NCBI GenBank assembly: GCA_002421645.1
Contig: DIST01000026.1
Location: 1 to 43,554, forward strand
Source of the DNA: Flavobacterium sp. UBA6203
GTDB taxonomy: Bacteria > Bacteroidota > Bacteroidia > Flavobacteriales > Flavobacteriaceae
Length of the DNA: 43,554 nt
Reading direction: 5' to 3'
The notes beneath the pieces were generated by a model that saw only the letters and a program-made list of their open reading frames with translations, did no database searches and was not told where the DNA came from. The translations under genes were made by a program, and so were the position numbers. Below, piece by piece: positions 15,320-22,301 of this stretch. The first letter of the stretch is position 1. Every line of letters starts with the position of its first letter.

Positions 15320-16357
15320 TTAATAACTCGTATCGTCCAGCTTAACTTTTCCGTTAAATGTTTTATAGAGAAATAAAAAGTAAGCTGCTAATAAAGGAGC
15401 ACCAATCAAAACAATGGTTAACATAATTCCCAATGATTTTTGAGAAGATGCCGCATTGTAAATAGTAATGCTGTATTTTGGGTCAATGCTAGAAATTAAT
15501 AAAGTGGGATACAATTGAAAGGCAACTAACATTAATAAAAAAGCCATTGTAAGCGAAGAAAATACTAATGCTTGAAAGTATTTCTTTTTAGAAACCAATC
15601 GTGGAACATTAGCAACAGCTAAAAAAGATAAAATAGGTAAAATAAAAAATATTGGATTTGCTCTAAAATTATCTGTAACACCTGGAATAAATACTAAGGT
15701 ATACAAAGATGTAATTGAAAAACTCACAATAAAGAAAATCATTCCTTTTTTCAATAAAAAAGTTAATCGTGTGTGCAATCTTCCTTCTGTTTTTAATAAA
15801 AGAAAAATAGCGCCCTGCGTCATAAAAATAGAAAGCGTAGTTAATCCCACCATAATGGCATATGGACTCAAAAAAGAAAAAAAGATGCCTCCTTTATAAG
15901 TATAATTTTCTCCTAATTCAAAACCTTGCAAAACATTTCCTAAAACTACCCCTAACAAAAAGGCGATTAAAGTATTGGAAGTAAAATAAATAATATCCCA
16001 AGTTTTTCGCCACCATATCATTTCTTCAGCACTTCTAAATTTGATGGCAGATGAACGTAAAACTAATAACATTAAAAACAACATAAATGGAATATACATT
16101 GCCGATAACATAGTAGCGTACATAACAGGAAATCCTGCAAATAATGCACCACCTCCAATAATTAACCACACTTGATTGGCATCCCAAATAGGACCAATAG
16201 CATTTATAGCAATTCTTCTACTCTCATCTTTTCTCAAAAACAAATGCCATGCACCTGCACCATAATCAAACCCCTCTAAAATGGCATAACCCGAAAACAA
16301 TAATCCTACAACTAAATACCAAAGCGTTGGATAATCGATACCTAAAAATGTTTCCAT
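15320..16357 (-). CDS. cydB: Cytochrome bd quinol oxidase subunit II
   Basis: A 345-residue integral membrane protein with eight or so hydrophobic segments. The N-terminal LWYLVVGLLFSGYAILEGFDYGAGA is the CydB signature (Gly-Phe-Asp-x-Gly), followed by GPIWDANQVWLIIGGGALFAGFP. Together with CydA it forms the high-affinity bd oxidase that reduces oxygen to water with menaquinol. It starts 10 bases after cydA and is the last gene of a six-gene operon. Confidence 0.95.
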   Translation of the reverse strand: METFLGIDYPTLWYLVVGLLFSGYAILEGFDYGAGAWHLFLRKDESRRIAINAIGPIWDANQVWLIIGGGALFAGFPVMYATMLSAMYIPFMLFLMLLVLRSSAIKFRSAEEMIWWRKTWDIIYFTSNTLIAFLLGVVLGNVLQGFELGENYTYKGGIFFSFLSPYAIMVGLTTLSIFMTQGAIFLLLKTEGRLHTRLTFLLKKGMIFFIVSFSITSLYTLVFIPGVTDNFRANPIFFILPILSFLAVANVPRLVSKKKYFQALVFSSLTMAFLLMLVAFQLYPTLLISSIDPKYSITIYNAASSQKSLGIMLTIVLIGAPLLAAYFLFLYKTFNGKVKLDDTSY

Positions 16358-16367
16358 AACTTACTGT

Positions 16368-17717
16368 TTAAATTGTTTCTAATAGATTGTGAGATTCGTT
16401 TTCATAGGGTCCGTGTTTAATTTTCTTATTTAAGGAATACAGAAATAATAGAAACAATACCGCATAAATTACAAAAAATAAAATCAATGAGAACAAAATT
16501 TGATTTGCGGCTACTTCTTGTGAAAAGCCTTCACTAGTTCGTAAATGGCCATATACAATCCAAGGTTGACGACCCATTTCTGCTGCAAACCAACCAGCTT
16601 GATTAGCAATTTGGGGTAACAAAACCGAAAAAGAAAAAATCCATAAAATCCATTTAGTTTCAAAAAGTTTACCTTTCCACCATAAAAAACAAGCATAAAA
16701 AGTAAGAGCTATCAAAAACATTCCTATAGAAATCATAATGTGATAAAATTGAAATACAGCATTAACCTGACTAGGTTGGTCTTCTTTTGGGAAAGCATTT
16801 AATCCCGTAATTGGTGCTTTAAAATCTTGATGCACTAAAAAAGATAAACCACCAGGAACAGCTAAACCCGTTACTTTTTCATCTTTTTTATCTACCCATC
16901 CTATAAGATACAAATCAGCTGGAGCCGATTTTTCATAATGACCTTCCATAGCTGCTAATTTTGCAGGTTGATTTACCGCAACACCATCTGCAGAACTATG
17001 TCCTGATAATAGTTGTGTGAAGGAAACTACAGTCGCTACAACTAATGCTATCTTGAAAGCTATTTTAGATAATTCAACAAATTTCCCTTTTCGAATATAA
17101 TAAGCATGTACACTTAAAACCATAAAAGCACCGGCTAAAAAAGCACCTTGCCATACATGAATAATACGGTCCACACTAGAAGGGTTAAAAACCATAGCCC
17201 AGAAATCAGTTACTTCTGCACGTGCCATTAGACCTTCACCTACTATATGATATCCAGCCGGAGTTTGTTGCCAACTATTTGCAACAACAATCCATACAGC
17301 GGAAAACATAGAACCAAAGAAAACCCCTATTGTTGAAATAAAGTGGACTCTTGGAGATACTCTATTCCATCCAAAAATTAAAATTCCTAAAAAAGTACTT
17401 TCTAACCCAAAAGCAAATAAGCCTTCAGCAGCTAATGCACTTCCAAAAATATCACCTACATAACGAGAATAAACAGACCAGTTAGTACCAAATTCAAATT
17501 CCATTATAATTCCCGTAGCTACTCCAATACCAAAAGTAATAGCAAAGATTTTTAACCAAAATCGAGTCAAAACTTCATATTCTTTTTTTCCAGTTTTTAA
17601 ATAGAGTCCTTCAAAAATGACCATTAATAATCCTAAACCGATACTCAACGGTGGATAGATATAATGAAACGCAACAGTGAAAGCAAACTGTATTCGAGCT
17701 AATATTTCTACATCCAT
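16368..17717 (-). CDS. cydA: Cytochrome bd quinol oxidase subunit I
   Basis: A 449-residue protein. His18 (FAFTVAFHYIYPPLSIG) is the haem b595 ligand position, and GRQPWIVYGHLRTSEGFS is the strongly conserved CydA motif near the C-terminal third. The quinol-binding loop is of the short kind. It carries the haem groups of the oxidase, used at low oxygen or under sulfide or nitric oxide stress. It is the fifth gene in its operon, 22 bases after the thioredoxin-like gene. No separate promoter is seen in the 22-base gap. Confidence 0.95.
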   Translation of the reverse strand: MDVEILARIQFAFTVAFHYIYPPLSIGLGLLMVIFEGLYLKTGKKEYEVLTRFWLKIFAITFGIGVATGIIMEFEFGTNWSVYSRYVGDIFGSALAAEGLFAFGLESTFLGILIFGWNRVSPRVHFISTIGVFFGSMFSAVWIVVANSWQQTPAGYHIVGEGLMARAEVTDFWAMVFNPSSVDRIIHVWQGAFLAGAFMVLSVHAYYIRKGKFVELSKIAFKIALVVATVVSFTQLLSGHSSADGVAVNQPAKLAAMEGHYEKSAPADLYLIGWVDKKDEKVTGLAVPGGLSFLVHQDFKAPITGLNAFPKEDQPSQVNAVFQFYHIMISIGMFLIALTFYACFLWWKGKLFETKWILWIFSFSVLLPQIANQAGWFAAEMGRQPWIVYGHLRTSEGFSQEVAANQILFSLILFFVIYAVLFLLFLYSLNKKIKHGPYENESHNLLETI

Positions 17718-17739
17718 AATAAATTAGATTAGATTGTTT

Positions 17740-18036
17740 TTAATTGTGTGTTGTTACTATTTGTATCAAATCATCTTTTGAAGATACGGCTGAGGTTTCC
17801 CAAATTACTTTTCCATTTGCTAATAATGCTAGAGAGGAAAAAGATTGTAGTTTAAACTTTTTTGAAAATGCTTTAAATTCAACTTGGTCTAAGTTAAAAA
17901 TTTCAATTCTATTTCCCAAAATCCCTTTTACTTTTTGCAATATGGGCATCCTCATTTTACACGAATCACATTCGGGTTCAATAGAATTTATAAGAACTAA
18001 ATTCATATTTGCTAAATTAGAGAAATCATTTTTCAT
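17740..18036 (-). CDS. Thioredoxin-like protein of the bd oxidase operon
   Basis: A 98-residue protein from ATG 18036. A longer in-frame start at 18090 is rejected because it lies inside the preceding gene. It has a thioredoxin fold: strand MNLVLINS, the active-site-like CDSC motif (ECDSCKMRMPIL), then a helix, the strand IEIFNLD, a helix, and the final SSLALLANGKVIWE strand pair before a helix. No signal peptide is evident, so it is probably cytoplasmic. It overlaps the upstream small membrane-protein gene by 11 bases, so the two are translationally coupled. Confidence 0.8.
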   Translation of the reverse strand: MKNDFSNLANMNLVLINSIEPECDSCKMRMPILQKVKGILGNRIEIFNLDQVEFKAFSKKFKLQSFSSLALLANGKVIWETSAVSSKDDLIQIVTTHN

Positions 18037-18232
18037 TAGTGGTATCAGTTGGAGATATAGAACATCCTCTTGAACCACAACCGGTATCAAAAAGAGCTTG
18101 GATTAAAAAAAAGAAAGCGAAAAATAGAAAAAAATAGTTTTCAGTTGAAACAGCATGAAATGCAATACCAAAAGCTAAAATTAATCGCACCCAACGCATC
18201 AGATGCCAATTAGTAAATAATAGTTTTTTCAT
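18026..18232 (-). CDS. DUF2892-like small membrane protein with Cys-rich tail
   Basis: A 68-residue protein starting at ATG 18232, 16 bases after the methyltransferase stop. A longer frame from 18313 is rejected because it runs deep into that gene. It opens with NWHLMRWVRLILAFGIAFHAV and has a second hydrophobic segment (ENYFFLFFAFFFLIQALF), then DTGCGSRGCS. The two-helix pattern plus the Gly/Cys tail resembles YgaP/DUF2892-type proteins found with redox and metal genes. The Cys pair may interact with the thioredoxin-like product encoded next, whose start it overlaps. Confidence 0.75.
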   Translation of the reverse strand: MKKLLFTNWHLMRWVRLILAFGIAFHAVSTENYFFLFFAFFFLIQALFDTGCGSRGCSISPTDTTNEK

Positions 18233-18248
18233 TTTCGTAATATTGAGA

Positions 18249-18845
18249 TTATTTTTTTGTTCCAATAAATCGAACAACAACTCCTTCACCTTGATGAAAA
18301 AGCCCTTCATCAAGGACTATTTTTTCAGTAGATAAACTATCAAATGAAATAGCAGGAAACTCATTTTTCACTTCTTCTTCCGAAAATAGCATATCAATAT
18401 CTTTTGGTCCACCCGAAGTATAATTCAGTTGTTCTTTTCCAAAAGCTTCAAATATAATTTTACCTCCTGGTTTTAGTAGTTCAAGCAATTTCAAATGCGC
18501 ATATTTTCTAATTTCAGCAGGAAAATGGGCAAATATTAACACTAAACCATCAAAACTTTCCTTTTCATAAGGTAATGCTAAAACATCAGAAACTAAATAA
18601 TCTATAGTAACATTATGCATTTGTGCTAAAGACAACGCTTTTTGCTGTCCAGATTCACTATAATCAAAAGCACTTACCTTTAAACCTTTTTTTGCTGCAA
18701 ATACGGCATTTCTTCCTTCACCTTCAGCTACAAACAAGATGTTACCTTGTGGTATATAATGAATAGCATCTTTCAAAAATTGATTAGGTGCTGTGCCATA
18801 AGCAAAGACATCTTCGTCATAACGTTCGTTCCAAAACTGCTTCAT
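18249..18845 (-). CDS. Class I SAM-dependent methyltransferase
   Basis: A 198-residue cytoplasmic enzyme. The Rossmann motif I is ILFVAEGEGRNAVFAAKKG, motif II is KVSAFDYSESGQQKA, and DVLALPYEKESFDGLVLIFAHF and LLKPGGKIIFEAF are the later motifs. The N-terminal FWNERYDEDVFAYGTAPNQF pattern is that of TehB/thiopurine-type small methyltransferases. The ATG at 18845 is preferred over an upstream TTG at 18860, since it falls one base after the cytochrome stop codon. Substrate unknown; in this operon a sulfur or metalloid species or a small thiol is possible. Confidence 0.85.
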   Translation of the reverse strand: MKQFWNERYDEDVFAYGTAPNQFLKDAIHYIPQGNILFVAEGEGRNAVFAAKKGLKVSAFDYSESGQQKALSLAQMHNVTIDYLVSDVLALPYEKESFDGLVLIFAHFPAEIRKYAHLKLLELLKPGGKIIFEAFGKEQLNYTSGGPKDIDMLFSEEEVKNEFPAISFDSLSTEKIVLDEGLFHQGEGVVVRFIGTKK

Positions 18846-18846
18846 T

Positions 18847-19827
18847 TTATTTTTTTTCAAAAGTTATGCTCCAAATACCACGCACTTCATTTTCGCCATA
18901 ACCAACCGCTAAATCACTTGGGTATAATTTCAGGATTTGTTTTTTTACTTCAGGTTTAATTTGTGTTCCATGACATTGCAAACACATGGTATTAGTTTCA
19001 ATAGGGTAATAAAATTGTACTTGATTCCCTTTTTCTATCACAACGGGTTTAATTTCTTTTTTTTCAGCCAATTCCTTTTTAAATTGAGATATGTATAGCA
19101 ATTCTTCTTTATTAGCTTTATTATTTGGATTTCTATTTTTATCGGAAACACGTTTTATCGAAGCATTAAATTTTGTCGACATACTATCTGTCAAAGGAAT
19201 CGCTTGATGATTACAAAATGATAATGCTTCTAAAGTTCCTTTTTTCTGAATCGATTCCATCAAATTTTTGCCCAACACTTTTTTTGTTCCAAGCGCATAC
19301 TCTAACCCAATATCAGCATAGGTTTTTTCTTTCTCAGCCACTTTATAAGGTTTGCCAGATTGTTGCCAATTTTTATTGCCATGACCTTCCCAATGTGCTT
19401 TAAACCATTCAGGCGCTTCTATTTGATAATCAAACATAAAATCAGCTATTTTTTCAACACTTCCCTCTGGAAATACTTGTTTAGGCATTAAACCATGTTT
19501 TTTTACAGCACCATACATCAACGCTTTGTCTTCAGTTGGATTTTTTACAAAAGAGGTCACAGCAGCAATAAACTCCTCTTTATTGTAACCTTCTTTATCG
19601 ATGTATCGAGCTTTAATAGCAACCATAGGAGGGGCAATTCTTCCTGCATTTTCTCCAGCATTCGGACTATGACATAAGTAGCAATGGGTTTCCATTAGTT
19701 TTTTACCTTCGTGATCTTGTGTTACTTCATTAGTGGTTTTCTCTGCTGGTACTGGTTGAAATTCTTTTTTATCATTTTGACAACTTACAAGTCCTAAAAA
19801 TGAAAATAGTATGAAAAAATGTTTCAT
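18847..19827 (-). CDS. Di-haem c-type cytochrome lipoprotein with DUF3365 domain
   Basis: A 326-residue lipoprotein (LFSFLGLVSC, Cys16). The N-terminal half is a mono-haem cytochrome c: CYLCH at 49-53 and a probable Met ligand in HGLMPKQ at 114. The C-terminal half is a DUF3365 (Tll0287-like) haem domain: it runs from about YADIGLEYALGTKKVLGKNLM through ALSFCNHQAI and ends with CLQCH at 282-286 and VRGIWSITFE. It is the first gene of the bd oxidase operon, directly downstream of the dyad promoter, and probably delivers electrons or senses redox state or a gas in the periplasm. The fusion of a cytochrome c with a DUF3365 haem domain is notable in this context. Confidence 0.88.
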   Translation of the reverse strand: MKHFFILFSFLGLVSCQNDKKEFQPVPAEKTTNEVTQDHEGKKLMETHCYLCHSPNAGENAGRIAPPMVAIKARYIDKEGYNKEEFIAAVTSFVKNPTEDKALMYGAVKKHGLMPKQVFPEGSVEKIADFMFDYQIEAPEWFKAHWEGHGNKNWQQSGKPYKVAEKEKTYADIGLEYALGTKKVLGKNLMESIQKKGTLEALSFCNHQAIPLTDSMSTKFNASIKRVSDKNRNPNNKANKEELLYISQFKKELAEKKEIKPVVIEKGNQVQFYYPIETNTMCLQCHGTQIKPEVKKQILKLYPSDLAVGYGENEVRGIWSITFEKK

Positions 19828-19843
19828 AAGTTTAGATTTTAAA

Positions 19844-19887
19844 CAAATGTAACAGAACTTAAATAAACAGCTTGTAACGATTGTTAC
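19844..19887 (-). promoter_or_regulatory. Class II Crp/Fnr-type promoter of the cytochrome bd operon
   Basis: Perfect dyad GTAAC-AATC-GTTAC (19887-19874), then TACATTTG (19851-19844) at the common spacing of 29.5 bases. It drives the six-gene operon from 19827. Confidence 0.75.
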
Positions 19888-19962
19888 ACATCAATAAAAC
19901 AAATAAAAGAATAGGTAAAAACTATTACAACCCTAATATACAATAATTTTTTATTATTCAAA

Positions 19963-20006
19963 GAAACATATGTTACTTTTTACACTTTTTTTTCAACTGA
20001 AATTTG
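19963..20006 (+). promoter_or_regulatory. Variant Crp/Fnr-type promoter of the peroxiredoxin gene
   Basis: GAAAC-ATAT-GTTAC (19963-19976) is a dyad with one changed base. The TTTG of GAAATTTG (19999-20006) is at the same distance from its centre as in the minus-strand sites, though the first base of the -7 octamer is not T. The start codon is 42 bases downstream. Confidence 0.45.
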
Positions 20007-20047
20007 TACCATCAAAAATTAGTAATAACATTTTAAAAATAGAAAAA

Positions 20048-20749
20048 ATGGAAAATCAAGTATTTATGCCAAGAATTGGCGAGCAAGCACCAGAATTTAC
20101 AGCAATCACAACTCAAGGAACTATCAACTTTCCAAAAGATTATGAAGGTAAATGGGTAATCTTCTTTAGTCATCCTGCCGATTTTACTCCTGTGTGTACA
20201 TCAGAGTTTATGACATTCGCTAGTATGGAAAAACAATTTCAAGAAGCAAATTGTGAATTATTGGGTTTATCAGTTGATGGTTTGTACAGTCACATTGCCT
20301 GGTTAAGAACCATCAAAGAAAAAATTGAATACAAAGGAATGAAAGATGTGGAAGTAAAATTCCCACTGATTGAAGATATTACCATGGAAGTTTCAAAAAA
20401 ATATGGAATGATTATGGAAGGAGAAAGTAATACAAAAGCCGTAAGAGCCGTATTCTTTGTAGACCCTAAAGGAACTATCAGAACTATTTTATATTATCCT
20501 TTAAGCATTGGTAGAAACTTCGACGAAATTTACAGAGCTTTAATTGCTTTACAAACTGCTGATGCTTTTGAAGTAGCTTGTCCAGCAGATTGGAGACCAG
20601 GTGATGACGTGATTGTACCAACAGCAGGTTCATGTGGAGTTGCTAAAGAAAGAATGGATGATGTAGAAAACTTAGATTGTAAAGATTGGTTCTTCTGTAC
20701 TAAAAAGCTAGATAAAGATTTAGTATTGAATACAGTATTGAAAAAGTAA
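20048..20749 (+). CDS. Peroxiredoxin (2-Cys archaeal/Prx6-type)
   Basis: A 233-residue thiol peroxidase. The peroxidatic cysteine is Cys50 in SHPADFTPVCTSE. Two further cysteines, Cys211 and Cys217 (LDCKDWFFC), are placed as resolving residues in the C-terminal extension, a pattern of the archaeal-type AhpC/Prx6 group. The ATG at 20048 is chosen over an in-frame ATG at 19970, which lies inside the candidate promoter and adds a hydrophobic run foreign to the family. It detoxifies peroxides in the cytoplasm. It is divergent from the bd oxidase operon, which carries its own dyad. Confidence 0.93.
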   Translation: MENQVFMPRIGEQAPEFTAITTQGTINFPKDYEGKWVIFFSHPADFTPVCTSEFMTFASMEKQFQEANCELLGLSVDGLYSHIAWLRTIKEKIEYKGMKDVEVKFPLIEDITMEVSKKYGMIMEGESNTKAVRAVFFVDPKGTIRTILYYPLSIGRNFDEIYRALIALQTADAFEVACPADWRPGDDVIVPTAGSCGVAKERMDDVENLDCKDWFFCTKKLDKDLVLNTVLKK

Positions 20750-20751
20750 AA

Positions 20752-20774
20752 TAAGGGGCACATTGTGCCTCTTA
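20752..20774 (+). terminator. Terminator of the peroxiredoxin gene
   Basis: Stem TAAGGGGCAC paired with GTGCCTCTTA (one G-U pair), tiny loop, followed by CTTTTTG. Starts 2 bases after the stop codon. Confidence 0.7.
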
Positions 20775-20785
20775 CTTTTTGTAAA

Positions 20786-20829
20786 ATGATAAAAATCATT
20801 GTTATAATTTCAATTTACAATAAAATTTG
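20786..20829 (+). promoter_or_regulatory. FNR-like dyad and -7-like element upstream of the di-haem peroxidase
   Basis: ATGAT-AAAA-ATCAT (20786-20799) matches the core of the FNR site (TGAT-N4-ATCA). A -7-like sequence ending in TTTG (20822-20829, part of TAAAATTTG) sits at the same distance from the dyad as in the GTAAC sites. The half-site sequence is different, so a second regulator of the same family is possible. Confidence 0.4.
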
Positions 20830-20846
20830 AAAATAAATTGAATACC

Positions 20847-21917
20847 ATGAAAAAAATTATAATAGCAGTTACAGTAAGTATTTTATATAGTTGTAACCAA
20901 TCTGAAAATACAGAAGCTAAAACAACAACGATCACTCCTTTAATGGAAGAAGCAAGTAATTTATTCAAATCAATTACGTCACTTCCTTATGAAGATTTAC
21001 CTGAAAATTATCAAGAATTAAATAATCCTGTTAATATAACTTCCATTGATTTATCAAATTCAATGAGTGACAAAGTAATTCTAGGTAAAATGTTGTATTT
21101 CGATAAGAGATTATCTAAAGAAGGTAATATTAGTTGTAATTCTTGCCACAATTTAAATACGTATGGTGTAGACAATTTACCAACTTCTCCAGGGGATGAA
21201 CATAAAATTGGTAATAGAAATTCACCAACAGTAATATACGCCTCATTACATGCCAATCAATTTTGGGATGGAAGAGCTAAAGATGTAGAAGAACAAGCAG
21301 GAATGCCTATTTTAAATCCCGTAGAACATAATATACCATCAGAAAAATTTTTAGAAGATCGTTTAAGGGGCATACCTGAATATCAAATGTGGTTTAAAAA
21401 GGTATTTCCAAATGAAGTAGAACCTATTACCTATAAAAACCTAACAAATGCCATTGGAGCTTTTGAAAGAAGATTGGTTCCGGTAAGTAGATTTGATAAA
21501 TGGTTAAATGGTGATGATAAAGTTCTTACTAAAAAAGAAAAAGCAGGTTTAGCTTCTTTTATAAATAATGGCTGTGTAGCATGTCATAGTGGAGTAGCAG
21601 TAGGTGGCCAAATGATGCAGAAATTTGGATTATATGGAAATTATTGGGAATACACAAAAAGTAAAAATATTGACAACGGTTTGTACGACATTACTAAAAA
21701 AGAATCGGATAAATATATTTTCAAAGCCCCTAGTTTAAGAAACATAGAAAAAACAGGTCCTTATTTTCACGATGGTTCAGTAAAAAGTTTAGCAGAAGCC
21801 ATAAAAATTATGAGTAAGCTGCAAAATAATAAAGAATTATCAAATCAGGAAGTAGAGGAAATGATAGCTTTTCTAAAAACATTAACAGCTGATGTTGATA
21901 CAAAATACAAAAAATAA
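20847..21917 (+). CDS. Di-haem cytochrome c peroxidase lipoprotein (MauG/CcpA family)
   Basis: A 356-residue protein, start at ATG 20847 (an in-frame TTG at 20838 is less likely). Lipoprotein signal IAVTVSILYSC (Cys16). Haem sites are CNSCH at 97-101 and CVACH at 243-247, with NQFWDGRAKDVEEQA between them, the usual di-haem peroxidase arrangement. The C-terminal part has FKAPSLRNIEKTGPYFHDGS, a conserved ligand-region motif. It reduces hydrogen peroxide in the periplasm with electrons from small cytochromes. It is separated from the peroxiredoxin by a terminator and has a FNR-like dyad upstream. Confidence 0.93.
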   Translation: MKKIIIAVTVSILYSCNQSENTEAKTTTITPLMEEASNLFKSITSLPYEDLPENYQELNNPVNITSIDLSNSMSDKVILGKMLYFDKRLSKEGNISCNSCHNLNTYGVDNLPTSPGDEHKIGNRNSPTVIYASLHANQFWDGRAKDVEEQAGMPILNPVEHNIPSEKFLEDRLRGIPEYQMWFKKVFPNEVEPITYKNLTNAIGAFERRLVPVSRFDKWLNGDDKVLTKKEKAGLASFINNGCVACHSGVAVGGQMMQKFGLYGNYWEYTKSKNIDNGLYDITKKESDKYIFKAPSLRNIEKTGPYFHDGSVKSLAEAIKIMSKLQNNKELSNQEVEEMIAFLKTLTADVDTKYKK

Positions 21918-21940
21918 TGATGTATTATATATTCAAAATA

Positions 21941-21965
21941 AAACGCCCCGAAGTATCGAGGCGTT
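21941..21965. terminator. Bidirectional terminator between the peroxidase and the Cys-rich peptide
   Basis: AACGCCCCGA (21942-21951), loop AGTA, TCGAGGCGTT (21956-21965), one mismatch. Lies between convergent genes. Confidence 0.65.
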
Positions 21966-21986
21966 CTAAATTTATTTTGAATAAAA

Positions 21987-22193
21987 TTATTCAGCTTTTT
22001 TCTCAGCAGCTTTTTTAGATGAACAACATCCACCTGATTTAGCCTCTGAACCACAAGATTTTTTCTCAGCAGTTGAACAAGATTTTTCAGTTTTTGCTGT
22101 TTCTTTTTTTGCTTTTTGTTTAGGCTCTTGAGCATTAACATTCATTGATAACATAAAAGCGGCAACAGCCATAATAGAAACTAATTTTTTCAT
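21987..22193 (-). CDS. Secreted Lys/Cys-rich small protein
   Basis: A 68-residue protein with a Sec signal peptide (about 1-21, ending MNVNAQ). The mature chain is almost entirely Lys, Glu, Ala, Ser and Cys, with clusters KSCSTAEKKSC and GGCCSSK: five cysteines in about 47 residues. A short metal-binding or redox peptide is plausible. No recognised family. It has its own -7 element and stands alone between convergent neighbours. Confidence 0.8.
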   Translation of the reverse strand: MKKLVSIMAVAAFMLSMNVNAQEPKQKAKKETAKTEKSCSTAEKKSCGSEAKSGGCCSSKKAAEKKAE

Positions 22194-22246
22194 TTTGTGT
22201 ATTTTTAAATTGTTATTTATTCTTTTTTGTTTATGTTGTACTATTA

Positions 22247-22254
22247 CAAATATA
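22247..22254 (-). promoter_or_regulatory. -7 element (TATATTTG) of the Cys-rich peptide gene
   Basis: Minus-strand TATATTTG, 53 bases before the ATG at 22193. No GTAAC-type dyad is found at the expected distance. Confidence 0.5.
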
Positions 22255-22301
22255 TATAATTTTGAAAATAGTACTCTTAATTTTTTATTAATTTAACAGT
22301 A

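Noticed and set aside
18037..18090. Longer start of the thioredoxin-like protein
   Set aside because: The extra 18 residues lie in the preceding gene and have no thioredoxin character; ATG 18036 is preferred.
18233..18313. Longer N-terminus for the DUF2892-like peptide of the cyd operon
   Set aside because: It would run 65 bases into the methyltransferase gene and adds unrelated residues; ATG 18232 fits the family and the operon spacing.
18846..18860. TTG start of the methyltransferase
   Set aside because: An ATG at 18845 follows the upstream stop by one base and gives the usual N-terminus.
22236..22249. TTGTA-N4-TACAA dyad upstream of the Cys-rich peptide
   Set aside because: No -7 element at the regulon spacing; half-sites differ; it overlaps the likely -7 element of the gene.
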